Source: Stenotrophomonas beteli (GTDB taxonomy: Bacteria > Pseudomonadota > Gammaproteobacteria > Xanthomonadales > Xanthomonadaceae). From it: a DNA stretch of 35,179 nucleotides. This document shows, one piece after another, positions 7,106-16,038 of this stretch (its first letter is position 1; each line of letters starts with the position of its first letter). The translations under genes and the position numbers were made by a program. Under the pieces are notes generated by a model that did no database searches, was not told the origin of the DNA, and saw nothing but the letters and a program-made list of their open reading frames with translations. The stretch is taken from positions 1-35,179 of the forward strand of contig NZ_LLXV01000064.1 of assembly GCF_001431665.1 (NCBI RefSeq), read 5' to 3'.

Positions 7106-7993
7106 ATGAACCTCAAACAGCTCGAATTCGCCGTGGCGCTGGCCGAAGAGGGCAATTTCACCCGTGCCGCCGAACGCTGCCATGTGGTGCAGTCCGCGCT
7201 CAGCCATCAGATCGCCCACCTGGAGCAGGAACTGGGCGCGCCGCTGTTCGAGCGCCTGCCGCGCCAGGTGCGCGCCACCGCCGCCGGGGAGGTGCTGCTG
7301 GTGCACGCCCGCCAGGTGCTGGCCAGCCTGCGTCACCTGCGTGCCGACGTGGCCGCGGTCAGCGGTGAAGTGCGTGGCCTGCTGGCCGTCGGGCAGATTT
7401 CCTCACTCACCGGCATCGACGTGGTGGCGATGCTGGCGGCCTTCCAGCAGCTGCACCCGCAGGTGGAGTTCCAGCTGCGGGTGGACAAGAGCGAAGACCT
7501 GATCGCACAGGTGCAATCGCGCGCGCTGGACGTGGCGCTGGTCGGGCTGGCGCCCTCGGCGGCGCTGGAGGGCGTCTGTCACCAGACGCTGCAGGAGGAA
7601 GACCTGGTGGCGGTGCTGTCCCCGTCGCACCGGCTGGCGCGGCGCAGGCGGCTGCCCTTGACCGATCTGCAGGACGTGGCGCTGGTCGACTTCCCACGCG
7701 GTACCGGTGCGCGCCGACAGACCGACGATGCCTTCGCTGCCGCCGGCCTGCCGCACACGGTGCGCTTCGAGGTCAACCTGATGGAACTGGTCGAGCGCTT
7801 CGTCCGCCATGGGCTCGCGGTTGGCATCGTGCCGGCGCTGATCGCCGACGGCTTCGAAGGCGTGGTGCAGATTCCGCTGCAGCCGACCCCGACCCGCCGC
7901 GTGCACCTGGTCTGGCAGCGGTTGCCGACGCCGGCGGCACGGGCCTTCGTCGAGGCCGTGCTCAGCCGCGCAGGCGCAGGCTCAGGCCCTTGA
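7106..7993 (+). CDS. LysR family transcriptional regulator
   Basis: 295 residues. The N-terminal winged helix-turn-helix (residues 1-60) reads MNLKQLEFAVALAEEGNFTRAAERCHVVQS, with recognition helix SALSHQIAHLEQELG. The effector-binding region from about residue 90 starts LLAVGQISSLTGIDVVAMLAAFQQLHP, the two-lobed LysR substrate domain. Position divergent from the MFS exporter suggests it controls that gene in response to the exported compound or a relative. The ATG at 7106 fits the family start. The 3' end overlaps the convergent DUF1456 gene by 32 bases, so the two transcripts would be antisense there. Confidence 0.92.
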   Translation: MNLKQLEFAVALAEEGNFTRAAERCHVVQSALSHQIAHLEQELGAPLFERLPRQVRATAAGEVLLVHARQVLASLRHLRADVAAVSGEVRGLLAVGQISSLTGIDVVAMLAAFQQLHPQVEFQLRVDKSEDLIAQVQSRALDVALVGLAPSAALEGVCHQTLQEEDLVAVLSPSHRLARRRRLPLTDLQDVALVDFPRGTGARRQTDDAFAAAGLPHTVRFEVNLMELVERFVRHGLAVGIVPALIADGFEGVVQIPLQPTPTRRVHLVWQRLPTPAARAFVEAVLSRAGAGSGP

Positions 7994-8429
7994 GGAAGTT
8001 GCGCAGCATCTGGTCCAGGCAGCGCCGGTAGTTGGCGTGGCCGGGCTGGCGGAACAGCGCGCCGACTTCCGACTTGGAAACATTGAAACCAGCGCTGGCG
8101 AAGATCTCCATCAGGTCCACGTCGCGCAGCTGGAACGCCACCCGAAGCTTCTTCAGCACCAGGTTGTTGTCGATCCGGGTTTCCACCGCACGCGGCGGCT
8201 GGCTCTCGTCGCGGCCACGCAGGTGCACGATGAGCCCGTCGAGGAAGTGCGCCAGGGCACGGTCGTTCATCGCCTCGAAACCGGCTTCGTCCTCGCGGCG
8301 CAGCCAGGCCTTCACCTGTTCAGGATCCACGGCGAAGGCCGGGTCGGCCATCCGGCACAGGGTCACCACGTGCTGGTCGCCCAGGTCCAGGGAGTAGCGC
8401 ACGCTGCGCAGGACATCGTTGTTGATCAT
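7962..8429 (-). CDS. DUF1456 family protein (YehS-like)
   Basis: 155 residues made of two related DUF1456 helical repeats. The first is INNDVLRSVRYSLDLGDQHVV near the start; the second is IDNNLVLKKLRVAFQLRDVDL from about residue 85. This matches E. coli YehS in length and arrangement. The protein is cytoplasmic and its function is unknown. The ATG at 8427-8429 is at the family start. Its end overlaps the LysR gene by 32 bases. It is divergent from the small secreted protein at 8514. Confidence 0.88.
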   Translation of the reverse strand: MINNDVLRSVRYSLDLGDQHVVTLCRMADPAFAVDPEQVKAWLRREDEAGFEAMNDRALAHFLDGLIVHLRGRDESQPPRAVETRIDNNLVLKKLRVAFQLRDVDLMEIFASAGFNVSKSEVGALFRQPGHANYRRCLDQMLRNFLKGLSLRLRG

Positions 8430-8513
8430 GGTCCAATTGTACCGGCCCCTGGCGTGTCACCGGGCTGTCATCGAACTGCAGCATCGTGAGCTCTCGTTCG
8501 CTGAGACCCTTGC

Positions 8514-9002
8514 ATGCGCCGGTATCTGTTTTCCGCACTGCTGCTCGCCAGCAGCTTCCCTGCCTTCGCCCAGGACCGCTTCGTACCCGTCGAGCGGCGC
8601 CTCAGTGCCTCCCAACTGGCCGAAGTCGGGCTCAGTCAAGCGCAGTTGCAGGTGTTGAACCGGGTACTGCGCGAGGCAGAGAGCGCGGCCACCGCGTCAA
8701 CGGCAGCAGTGGCCCCGGTCGCTGCGCCGCTGCCTGCCAATGTGCCGGCACCGGCAGCCATGCATCTGGGCCTGGAAGAAGGACCGGTCAGTGCACATGT
8801 GGTCGGAGAGGTCGCAGGCTGGCAACCTGGCACGCTGTTCACCCTTGATAACGGCCAGCAATGGCAGGTGATGAAAGGGCAGATGAAGCTGCGCAAGGTA
8901 CTGCAGTCGCCGCAGATCGCCGTTGTGCCAGGAATTGCCGGGCGCTGGTTCCTGCAGGTCGACGAAGACCTGCCCAAGGCCCGGGTATTCCGCGTGCGCT
9001 GA
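8514..9002 (+). CDS. Secreted protein of unknown function
   Basis: 162 residues. A strong Sec signal peptide (MRRYLFSALLLASSFPAFAQ) predicts a periplasmic protein. A helical segment with LSASQLAEVGLSQAQLQVLNRVL is followed by an Ala/Pro-rich linker (about residues 60-83). A C-terminal region of about 65 residues (VVGEVAGWQPGTLFTLDNGQQWQV to RVFRVR) looks like a compact beta domain. No enzymatic motif or membrane helix beyond the signal is visible. I do not recognise a named family; the C-terminal part resembles small hypothetical proteins common in Xanthomonadaceae. It stands alone, divergent from the DUF1456 gene and 93 bases before the dehydrogenase. Confidence 0.75.
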   Translation: MRRYLFSALLLASSFPAFAQDRFVPVERRLSASQLAEVGLSQAQLQVLNRVLREAESAATASTAAVAPVAAPLPANVPAPAAMHLGLEEGPVSAHVVGEVAGWQPGTLFTLDNGQQWQVMKGQMKLRKVLQSPQIAVVPGIAGRWFLQVDEDLPKARVFRVR

Positions 9003-9095
9003 GCCGCGCCCGTCTGTGGTCAGCCGGCATCGGCAACACCGGCGCCGGCCGAGGGTGCCAGAATGGGGGTCTGGTTTCCGCCCTGGAGTTGCTTG

Positions 9096-9848
9096 ATGAC
9101 CCGCACTGTCCTGATTACCGGCGCCACGTCCGGCTTCGGCGCCGCCGCCGTCCACCGCTTCGCCCAGGCCGGCTGGAAGGTGATTGCCACCGGCCGCCGC
9201 AGCGAGCGCCTGCAGCCCTTGGTCGACCGTTATGGCAAGGACGTGGTGCACGCCGCCGCCTTCGACATCCGCGATGCGGTGGCGATGGAAGCGGCGCTGC
9301 TGGCGCTGCCGCCGGCCTTCGGCGAGATCGATCTGCTGGTCAACAATGCCGGGCTGGCGCAGGGCACCGCACCGGCGCAGGGCGCGAAGCTGTCGGACTG
9401 GACCACCATGATCGACACCAACATCACCGCACTGGTGACCCTGACCCACCGCCTGCTGCCGCAGTTGGTGGAGCGTCGCGGCGCGATCATCAACATCTCC
9501 TCGGTGGCCGGCGTCTACCCGTACCCGGGCGGCAATGCCTACGGCGGTACCAAGGCGTTCGTCAGCCAGTTCTCGCTGGGCCTGCGTTCGGACCTGCATG
9601 GCACCGGCGTACGCGTGACCACGATCGAACCGGGCATGGCCGAGACCGAATTCACCGTGGTGCGCACCCATGGCGACCAGAGCGCGTCGGACAAGCTCTA
9701 CAGCGGCGCCAACCCGATGACCGCCGAGGACATCGCCGAGCAGATCTTCTGGGTGGCCACGCTGCCGCCGCACCTGAACATCAATCGCCTGGAACTGATG
9801 CCGGTCAGCCAGTCGTTCGCCGGCTTCCAGGTGGCCCGCGAGGGGTGA
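9096..9848 (+). CDS. SDR family oxidoreductase, YdfG-like (3-hydroxy acid dehydrogenase)
   Basis: 250 residues, a classical short-chain dehydrogenase/reductase. The Rossmann glycine motif TGATSGFG is at residues 9-16, NNAG at 83-86, and the catalytic Ser136-Tyr149-Lys153 lie in NISSVAGVYPYPGGNAYGGTK. The NAYGGTKAFVSQFSLGLR and IEPGMAETEF segments point to the YdfG group, which oxidises L-allo-threonine and 3-hydroxy acids or reduces malonic semialdehyde with NADP. Arg34-Arg35 after strand 2 (ATGRR) supports NADP preference. The ATG at 9096 has GGAG upstream and begins right at the fold; the 11-codon extension is rejected. A SMAG hairpin and a bidirectional terminator follow the stop. Confidence 0.88.
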   Translation: MTRTVLITGATSGFGAAAVHRFAQAGWKVIATGRRSERLQPLVDRYGKDVVHAAAFDIRDAVAMEAALLALPPAFGEIDLLVNNAGLAQGTAPAQGAKLSDWTTMIDTNITALVTLTHRLLPQLVERRGAIINISSVAGVYPYPGGNAYGGTKAFVSQFSLGLRSDLHGTGVRVTTIEPGMAETEFTVVRTHGDQSASDKLYSGANPMTAEDIAEQIFWVATLPPHLNINRLELMPVSQSFAGFQVAREG

Positions 9849-9867
9849 CCGGAGTTGTATCGCCTTT

Positions 9868-9896
9868 TGTAGAGTCGAGCATGGCTCGACTCTACA
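9868..9896. repeat. SMAG/REP-type hairpin (GTAG palindrome)
   Basis: 13-bp perfect arms (TGTAGAGTCGAGC, 9868-9880, and 9884-9896) around ATG. The GTAGAG head plus a short hairpin is the pattern of Stenotrophomonas SMAG REP elements. It sits between the ydfG-like stop and the terminator. Confidence 0.7.
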
Positions 9897-9901
9897 GAAA
9901 C

Positions 9902-9930
9902 AAAAAAGCCGGGCAATGCCCGGCTTTTTT
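9902..9930. terminator. Bidirectional rho-independent terminator
   Basis: AAAAAAGCCGGGC (9902-9914), a 3-base AAT loop, then the exact complement ending in a T-run (9918-9930). The A-run and T-run on opposite sides give a T-tract on both strands. It therefore ends both the plus-strand dehydrogenase and the minus-strand SPOR gene. Confidence 0.9.
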
Positions 9931-9948
9931 TCATTCACACCCGCAGGC

Positions 9949-10845
9949 TCACTGTGCCTTGATCGCCATCGCCTGCAGGCCGGTGCCATCCAGCTTCTGC
10001 TTGGCTTCGGACAACTCGCCGGCCGTGCCATAGGGCCCCATGCGCACGCGGTACACGGTCCTGCCGTTGATCTGTGCCGATTCCACGCGTGCCGCAAGAC
10101 CCATCATCGCCAGTTTGGCCTTGGTGGCTTCAGCATCGCCGGAGGCACCGAAGGCGCCGGCCTGCAGGATGTAGCGGGCATTGTCCGCAGCGGACGCGGT
10201 GCTGGCCGCGGCCGGCGCGCTGTCCGTGCGCGGCGCCGGGGGGGCCGCGGCGGTGCTGGTCGCCGCGGGCGCGGTGCTGGCAGGCGGCGTGGCCGCCGCC
10301 GGGCGTTCACTCAGCGGTGCCGGCAACGGCCGGCTGGTCGCGGTCACCGGCGCGGTACTGGCCACGCTGGCGGTGGCCGCAGGCGACGGCGCGGGGGCAG
10401 GGGCTGCAGCCGGCGGCACCGGCTTGCCTTCCAGTGCAGCCTGCGCGCGCTGCGCCTCGGCCTTGGCCCGACGCTGGTCCTCGGCGCGCGCGCTGGCGGC
10501 CAGTTCAGCGTCGGACATCTCCACTTCCTTGCCCGGCAGCAGGGTGTAGAAGTCGTACTGGGTGGCGGCCGGCTTTTCCGCTTCGGCGGGCTTGGCCGTG
10601 GCCGGCTGCGCGGCCGGCTCGCTGCCGACTTCGCTGTCGGCATCGGCGACCGGGGCCGGTTGCGCATTCGGGTTCGGCTGCGGACCGGCGCGCAGGAAAC
10701 CATCGCCTTCGCCCTTGAACAGGTTCGGCGCCGCCAGGAACACCACAGCAGCGATCGCCACACCGGCCACCAGCCACACCCATCCGGGGGTGCCCTGGCT
10801 GCCGCTGTTGCGTCGTGCCTGGCTTTTGCCGCGTCGTGCTGCCAT
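9949..10845 (-). CDS. SPOR domain protein, FtsN-like
   Basis: 298 residues with FtsN-type topology: a short basic cytoplasmic tail (MAARRGKSQARR), one membrane helix (about residues 20-40, WVWLVAGVAIAAVVFLAAP), a long Ala/Pro-rich periplasmic linker, and a C-terminal SPOR domain from about residue 223. The SPOR domain begins ARYILQAGAFGASGDAEATKAKLAMMGL and contains VYRVRMGPYGTAGELSEAKQKL. SPOR domains bind denuded glycan strands at the septum, so a role in cell division is likely. It starts 21 bases after the argS stop and is probably in one operon with argS, as in several gammaproteobacteria. Whether it is the true FtsN cannot be settled from sequence alone. Confidence 0.85.
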   Translation of the reverse strand: MAARRGKSQARRNSGSQGTPGWVWLVAGVAIAAVVFLAAPNLFKGEGDGFLRAGPQPNPNAQPAPVADADSEVGSEPAAQPATAKPAEAEKPAATQYDFYTLLPGKEVEMSDAELAASARAEDQRRAKAEAQRAQAALEGKPVPPAAAPAPAPSPAATASVASTAPVTATSRPLPAPLSERPAAATPPASTAPAATSTAAAPPAPRTDSAPAAASTASAADNARYILQAGAFGASGDAEATKAKLAMMGLAARVESAQINGRTVYRVRMGPYGTAGELSEAKQKLDGTGLQAMAIKAQ

Positions 10846-10866
10846 GTGTACTGCGTCTCCTGATGC

Positions 10867-12555
10867 TTACATTTTTTCCGGGGCGCTGACGCCCAGGAGG
10901 TCGAGGCCGTTGGCCAGCACCTGGCGCGCCGCGCAGGCCAGGGTCAGCTTGGCATTGCGATCGGCGGCGTCATCCACCAGTACCGGCGTCCCGTGATACC
11001 ACGTGTGGAACGCGTGTGCCAATTCACGCAGGTACTGCGCCACCAGGTGCGGCTCCAGCGCCACGCCGGCCGCTTCCACCACTTCCGGATACCGCGAGAT
11101 TTCGTTCATCAACGCCAGCGAGGCGTCGTCGCCCAGGCGGGCGAGGTTGGCCAGGCCGTTGCCCTGTTCGTACACCAGGCCCTTCTCCTGCGCCTGGCGC
11201 AACAGGCTGCACACGCGCGCGTGCGCGTACTGCACATAGAACACCGGGTTGTCGTTGCTCTGCTGGCGGGCCAGGTCGATGTCGAAGGTCAGCTGCGAAT
11301 CGGGCTTGCGCGCGATCAGGAACCAACGGGTGGCATCGCGGCCGGCTTCTTCGATCAGGTCGCGCAGGGTGAAGTAGCTGCCGGCACGCTTGGACAGCTT
11401 CACTTCCTCGCCGCCACGCATGACGGTGACCATCTGGTGCAGCACGTATTCCGGCCAGCCCTGCGGGATGCCCACTTCCATGGCCTGCAGGCCGGCGCGC
11501 ACGCGGGCCAGCGAACCGTGGTGGTCGGCGCCCAGCTCGGTGATCGCGCGCTCATAGCCGCGCTGCCACTTGGACAGGTGGTAGGCCACGTCCGGCACGA
11601 AGTAGGTGAAGGTGCCATCGGACTTGCGCATCACGCGGTCCTTGTCGTCACCGAAGTCGGTGCTGCGCAGCCACAGCGCACCGCCTTCCTCGTAGGTGTG
11701 GCCGGACGCCTGCAGCTTGGCCACGGCTTCGGCCACCTTGCCGTCGGCGTACAGCGAGCTTTCCAGGAAGTAGATGTCGAAGTCGACACCGAACGCAGCC
11801 AGGTCCAGGTTCTGCTCGTTGCGCAGGTAGGCCACAGCGAAGCGACGGATCGCCTGCATGTCGTCCGGGTCCTTGGCGCCGACCACCAGGGTGCCTTCCA
11901 GGTCGACGCTGGCGCCGGCCATGTAGGCGCGGGCGACATCGGCGATGTATTCACCGCGGTAGCCGCCTTCCGGCCAGCCGTCCTGGTCGGGGGTAATGCC
12001 CTTCACGCGGGCCTGCACCGACAGCGCCAGGTTCTCGATCTGCACACCGGCGTCGTTGTAGTAGAACTCGCGCTTGGCGTTCCAGCCGTTGGCATCGAGC
12101 ACGCGCGCCACGCAGTCGCCGATCGCCGCGGCGCGGCCATGGCCGACGTGCAGCGGACCGGTCGGGTTGGCCGACACATACTCCACACCCACCGTGCGGC
12201 CATTGCCGGACAGGTTGCGGCCGTAGTCGTGGCCTTCCTTGATGACCGAAGCGGCTTCGCGCTGGTACGCGGCCGGGGCCAGGTGGAAATTGATGAAGCC
12301 CGGTCCGGCGATCTCGACCTTGCTGACGTCCTCGCTGCGCGGCAGCGCCTCGACCAGCGCCTGGGCCAGCGCGCGTGGATTGCTGCGCGCGGCCTTGGCC
12401 AGCAGCATCGCGGCGTTGGTGGCGAAGTCGCCATGGTCGCGGGTCTTCGGGCGCTCGACCACGAAGTCCGGCGGCAGGGAGTCGGCGGGCAGGGTGCCAT
12501 TGGCGCGCAAGGCTTCGATGCCTTGGCTGATCAGGGCGCGGAGGAGATTTTTCAC
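10867..12555 (-). CDS. argS: Arginine--tRNA ligase
   Basis: 562 residues, normal for class I ArgRS. It charges tRNA-Arg in the cytoplasm. The N-terminal Add-1 domain (about 1-110) is followed by the HIGH-type motif in [13 protein letters not shown] (HVGH at 136-139). The catalytic core contains [23 protein letters not shown], and [12 protein letters not shown] stands at the KMSKS position. The C-terminal DALR anticodon-binding domain ends [13 protein letters not shown]. The start codon is GTG (12553-12555); no better ATG lies near. The SPOR gene follows downstream after 21 bases. Upstream, 110 bases separate it from radC on the same strand. Confidence 0.97.
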   Translation of the reverse strand: MKNLLRALISQGIEALRANGTLPADSLPPDFVVERPKTRDHGDFATNAAMLLAKAARSNPRALAQALVEALPRSEDVSKVEIAGPGFINFHLAPAAYQREAASVIKEGHDYGRNLSGNGRTVGVEYVSANPTGPLHVGHGRAAAIGDCVARVLDANGWNAKREFYYNDAGVQIENLALSVQARVKGITPDQDGWPEGGYRGEYIADVARAYMAGASVDLEGTLVVGAKDPDDMQAIRRFAVAYLRNEQNLDLAAFGVDFDIYFLESSLYADGKVAEAVAKLQASGHTYEEGGALWLRSTDFGDDKDRVMRKSDGTFTYFVPDVAYHLSKWQRGYERAITELGADHHGSLARVRAGLQAMEVGIPQGWPEYVLHQMVTVMRGGEEVKLSKRAGSYFTLRDLIEEAGRDATRWFLIARKPDSQLTFDIDLARQQSNDNPVFYVQYAHARVCSLLRQAQEKGLVYEQGNGLANLARLGDDASLALMNEISRYPEVVEAAGVALEPHLVAQYLRELAHAFHTWYHGTPVLVDDAADRNAKLTLACAARQVLANGLDLLGVSAPEKM

Positions 12556-12665
12556 GAGGCCTGCTGTGAGAATGAGCGGCGGAATCGCCCATTTTAGCGC
12601 AGATACCCGCAGCCACGCTGAGCCCTGCCTGCCTGGCGGGGGCGGCGGCCCGTACCCGGCCCCGC

Positions 12666-13370
12666 TCAGCCGAACAGACGCGGTTGTGGCTGGGCCAGCA
12701 GTCCTCGTTCAGCAAACGAAACGGGCCGCCCCTCGCCCACCACGAAGTGGTCCAGCAGGCGCACGTCCACCAGCGCCAGCGCCTGTTGCAGCTCGTCGGT
12801 GATGCGGGTGTCGGCACTGGAGGGTTCCGGATCGCCGGACGGGTGGTTGTGGCTGAGGATCACCGCTGCGGCATTGTGCAGCAGGGCCCGCCGTACCACC
12901 TCGCGCGGGTACACCGGGGCCGCGTTGATGGTGCCCTGGAACAGTTCCTCGCAGGCGATCAGGCGGTGCCGGTTGTCCAGGAACAGCACCATGAAGATCT
13001 CCCGGGACTGGCCGCGCAGCCGGTGCTGCAGATAGCGGCCGACGGCGACCGGGTTGTTGCCGACGGGCTCGCCCTGCTGCAGCTCGGCGGTCAGGTAGCG
13101 GTGGGCCAGCTCCAGGCCGGCCGCCAGCGTGCAGCTGCGCGCCGGGCCCAGGCCGGGCAGCCGCGCCAGGTCGCGGGCCGGACGGTCCAGCAGCTTCCGC
13201 AACGGGCCATGCGCGGCGAGCAGATCGCGCGCGGTGTGCACGGCGTCGCGGCCGCCGAACCCGGAGCCGAGGAACAGTGCCAGCAGTTCAGCATCGGACA
13301 GCAGGGCAGCGCCATGCGCGAGCAGTTTCTCGCGGGGACGTTCCTGTTCGGGCCAGTCGTGGATGGGCAT
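12666..13370 (-). CDS. radC: DNA repair protein RadC family (JAMM/MPN)
   Basis: 234 residues. An N-terminal helix-hairpin-helix region ([15 protein letters not shown]) precedes a JAMM/MPN+ domain. The metal motif [14 protein letters not shown] is intact, with upstream Glu in [18 protein letters not shown]. RadC was once linked to DNA repair, but its true activity is uncertain; the JAMM residues suggest a metallohydrolase. The start ATG at 13368-13370 ([17 protein letters not shown]) matches the family; the 66-codon upward extension runs into the next gene's frame and is rejected. The orphan regulator lies 70 bases upstream on the same strand, so the two may share a transcript. Confidence 0.93.
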   Translation of the reverse strand: MPIHDWPEQERPREKLLAHGAALLSDAELLALFLGSGFGGRDAVHTARDLLAAHGPLRKLLDRPARDLARLPGLGPARSCTLAAGLELAHRYLTAELQQGEPVGNNPVAVGRYLQHRLRGQSREIFMVLFLDNRHRLIACEELFQGTINAAPVYPREVVRRALLHNAAAVILSHNHPSGDPEPSSADTRITDELQQALALVDVRLLDHFVVGEGRPVSFAERGLLAQPQPRLFG

Positions 13371-13440
13371 GCGTTGATCATCATCGGCGCCGTCGCGGCC
13401 TCCCATCGGTACACCCCGTGCGCGCGCGTCGGCCAAAGCC

Positions 13441-14067
13441 TCAATCGCGCCGGCGCTGCAGGTAGGCGAACAGTTCCTGGTTGGTCTGCAGGCCCAGCTT
13501 GCGCTTGGCTTCGGCCTTCTGCCGGCTGATCGTCTTCGGGCTGCGGCCGCAATGGGCCGCGATCGCATTGACCTTCAGACCGGCCGCCAGCAGGTCCAGG
13601 ACTTCCTGCTCGCGCGCCGACAGCGCCGACGGTTCGCGCGCGAACATCAGGTCGCGCGCTTCAAGGTGGTGGCGCAGTTGTGGCGAAACGAAGACCTGGC
13701 CGGCCATCGCCGCGTTCAGCGCCTGTGGCAGCTGGCCGAAATCGGCGCATTTGTCGACCAGGCCACCTACGCCGTCGCGCAGCAGGCCATCAAGCAGGCC
13801 CGGATGGCGCGCGCCGGTCAGCACCACGACCGGCAGCGCCGGGTGGCGCGCCCGCAGTTCTCCGATCAGCTCGGGGCCATCCGGGCCGGTGCCGGGCATG
13901 GACAGGTCGGTCAGCACGGCGTCGCAGGCTTCGCGCTCCAGCAACTGCAGCAGCCCGGCACCCTCACGCGCGGCGCCGACCACGTTCATCAGATGGGCCT
14001 GCAGCACGATGCGGATACCGTGCAGGACGACGGGGTGGTCGTCGGCGATGATGATGCGCGGTTGCAC
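13441..14067 (-). CDS. LuxR-type response regulator, orphan
   Basis: 208 residues. The receiver (3-120) has all key residues: Asp9-Asp10 in [15 protein letters not shown], phospho-acceptor Asp54 in VLTDLSMPG, and Lys106 in GGLVDK. The LuxR-type helix-turn-helix spans about 145-208 ([22 protein letters not shown], then [18 protein letters not shown]). It resembles RcsB/BvgA-like regulators. No partner kinase is in the window. The start is GTG at 14065-14067, 6-7 bases after GAGG; longer open-frame starts are not conserved. Together with the gene at 3867 it makes two orphan LuxR-type regulators in this window, with related C-termini ([11 protein letters not shown] versus QKRTAYQKLGI). Confidence 0.87.
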   Translation of the reverse strand: MQPRIIIADDHPVVLHGIRIVLQAHLMNVVGAAREGAGLLQLLEREACDAVLTDLSMPGTGPDGPELIGELRARHPALPVVVLTGARHPGLLDGLLRDGVGGLVDKCADFGQLPQALNAAMAGQVFVSPQLRHHLEARDLMFAREPSALSAREQEVLDLLAAGLKVNAIAAHCGRSPKTISRQKAEAKRKLGLQTNQELFAYLQRRRD

Positions 14068-14293
14068 GTGGGATCCTCGGAAGGCGAAGCGGCGCACCAG
14101 CGGTGGCCATCGACGATTCTGCAAAGGTGATCGGCCTACAGGTATAGGAAAGTTCCGAATCGCACGGTTCCGGGTGCAGAAATTGTCGTAGTGCAAGTTC
14201 CATCTGCTGATAGCTGCCGGCTATGTGTGCCCTGCATCGGGACACTACCGGCCATCGGGTAAGCTAGCGCCCTCGTTTGCACAGGAAATCCAG

Positions 14294-15556
14294 GTGGCTG
14301 ACTCCCCCAACGCTTCCCCGGCGCCGGCCCGCGCGCTGGAAGGCCAGAAACTGCTGTTGTGCGTCGGAGGCGGGATCGCGGCCTACAAGGCCCTGGAGCT
14401 GGTGCGGCGGCTGCGCGACGCCGGCGCCCAGGTACAGGTGGCGATGACCGCAGGTGCCCAGCAGTTCGTCACCCCGCTCAGCTTCCAGGCCCTGTCCGGG
14501 CAGCCGACCCGCACCACGCTGTGGGACAGTGCCGCCGAGCAGGCCATGGGCCATATCGAGCTGGCGCGCTGGGCCGACCGTATCGTGGTCGCCCCGGGCA
14601 CCGCCGATCTGCTCGCGCGGCTGGCCCAGGGCCATGCCGATGACCTGGTCAGCACGCTGTGCCTGGCCAGCACCGCACCGCTGACGATCTGCCCGGCGAT
14701 GAACCATCGCATGTGGCTGCATCCGGCCACCCAGGCCAACATCGGCCTGTTGCGCCAGCGCGGCGCGCAGGTGATCGGCCCGGTCGACGGCCCGCTGGCC
14801 GAAGGTGAATCCGGGCCCGGCCGCTTGGCTGAACCGGGTGACATCGTGGCCGCGCTTGCCGCCAATGGCCGCGGGGCCACCAACGTTGCCGCGCCGGAAA
14901 CCCGCGCGCTGCACGGCCTGCGGCTGCTGATCAGCGCCGGCCCGACCTACGAAGATCTCGACCCGGTGCGCTACGTCGGCAACCGCAGCAGCGGCAAGAT
15001 GGGGTTCGCCCTGGCCGCCGCCGCTGCCGCGATGGGCGCACAGGTGGTGCTGGTCAGTGGCCCGGTGCAACTGCCCACGCCGCCCGGCGTGCAGCGCATC
15101 GATGTGCGCTCGGCCGCGCAGATGCGCGATGCCGTGCTGCAGTCGCTGCCGGCCGACATCTACATCGGTGCAGCGGCGGTGTCGGACTACACGCCGCGCC
15201 AGGTGGCCACGCAGAAGCTGAAGAAGACCGCCGACAGCCAATCGCTGGTGATTGAACTGGTGCGTACGCCGGACATCCTTGCCGAAGTCGCCGCGCAGAC
15301 CCAGTCGCTGAAGCTGGTGGTGGGCTTTGCCGCCGAGACCCACGACGTGGAGAAATATGCCCGTGGCAAGCTGGTCGACAAGCGCCTGGACCTGGTGATC
15401 GCCAACCAGGTCGGGATCAGCGGCGGCGGTTTCGAGAGCGACAACAATGCCGCCACTGCCTTCTGGCAGGACGGTGAACAGGTTTTCCCGGCCACCTCCA
15501 AGCGCGAGCTGGCCGAACAACTGCTGGCGCTGATCGCGCGGAGACTCCAGGCATGA
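14294..15556 (+). CDS. coaBC: Bifunctional CoaBC: PPC decarboxylase / PPC synthetase
   Basis: 420 residues. CoaC (about 17-195) is an FMN flavoprotein that decarboxylates phosphopantothenoylcysteine; CoaB (about 205-420) makes that substrate from phosphopantothenate, Cys and CTP. Seen: His87 in [12 protein letters not shown]; the PAMNHRMW motif (134-141); and the CoaB signature [22 protein letters not shown] (216-237). Oddity: where E. coli has the reducing Cys158 in ACGDVGPGRM, this protein has Glu170 in [11 protein letters not shown]. The start is GTG at 14294 with AGGAAAT upstream. The stop overlaps the dut start by 4 bases (ATGA), so coaBC-dut form an operon, as in Pseudomonas and E. coli. 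Confidence 0.95.
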   Translation: MADSPNASPAPARALEGQKLLLCVGGGIAAYKALELVRRLRDAGAQVQVAMTAGAQQFVTPLSFQALSGQPTRTTLWDSAAEQAMGHIELARWADRIVVAPGTADLLARLAQGHADDLVSTLCLASTAPLTICPAMNHRMWLHPATQANIGLLRQRGAQVIGPVDGPLAEGESGPGRLAEPGDIVAALAANGRGATNVAAPETRALHGLRLLISAGPTYEDLDPVRYVGNRSSGKMGFALAAAAAAMGAQVVLVSGPVQLPTPPGVQRIDVRSAAQMRDAVLQSLPADIYIGAAAVSDYTPRQVATQKLKKTADSQSLVIELVRTPDILAEVAAQTQSLKLVVGFAAETHDVEKYARGKLVDKRLDLVIANQVGISGGGFESDNNAATAFWQDGEQVFPATSKRELAEQLLALIARRLQA

Positions 15557-16026
15557 CCCAGGCTTTCACTTCTCAACCCCTGCAGGTCAAGCTGCTCGAC
15601 CCACGTTTCGGCGACAGCTGGCCGTTGCCGGCCTACGCCACCGAAGCCAGCGCCGGCATGGACCTGCGTGCGGCGCTGGACACTGCGCTGACCCTGCAAC
15701 CCGGCGACACCGCGCTGGTGCCCAGTGGCTTGGCCATCCATATTGCCGACCCGCACCTGTGCGCGGTCATCCTGCCGCGTTCCGGGCTCGGCCACCGCCA
15801 CGGCATCGTGCTCGGCAACGGCACCGGCCTGATCGATGCCGATTACCAGGGGCCGCTGCTGATCAGCGTCTGGAACCGTGGCCGCGAAGCCTTCACCATC
15901 GAGCCGGGTGATCGCATCGCCCAGCTTGTGGTCGTGCCGATTGCCCGCGTCAGCCTGCAGGTGGTGGATACTTTCACCGACAGCGTGCGGGGCACGGGTG
16001 GATTCGGCCATACCGGGGTGCGTTGA
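15553..16026 (+). CDS. dut: dUTP diphosphatase
   Basis: 157 residues, a normal trimeric dUTPase. It hydrolyses dUTP to dUMP, keeping uracil out of DNA and feeding dTMP synthesis. The family motifs appear in order: AGMDLRAAL (1), [22 protein letters not shown] with the phosphate- and base-binding residues (2-3), [20 protein letters not shown] (4), and the glycine-rich C-terminal lid [10 protein letters not shown] (5). The start ATG overlaps the coaBC stop by 4 bases, implying translational coupling. The mutase gene begins 12 bases after its stop. Confidence 0.97.
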   Translation: MTQAFTSQPLQVKLLDPRFGDSWPLPAYATEASAGMDLRAALDTALTLQPGDTALVPSGLAIHIADPHLCAVILPRSGLGHRHGIVLGNGTGLIDADYQGPLLISVWNRGREAFTIEPGDRIAQLVVVPIARVSLQVVDTFTDSVRGTGGFGHTGVR

Positions 16027-16038
16027 CAGGGGACATCG

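Noticed and set aside
5053..7161. 702-codon minus-strand open frame
   Set aside because: It overlaps the TorF and MFS genes in another frame and is almost pure Arg/Ala/Gly; not coding.
10181..10549. 122-codon plus-strand frame rich in Ala and Gly
   Set aside because: Antisense to the Ala/Pro-rich linker of the SPOR protein; composition alone keeps the frame open.
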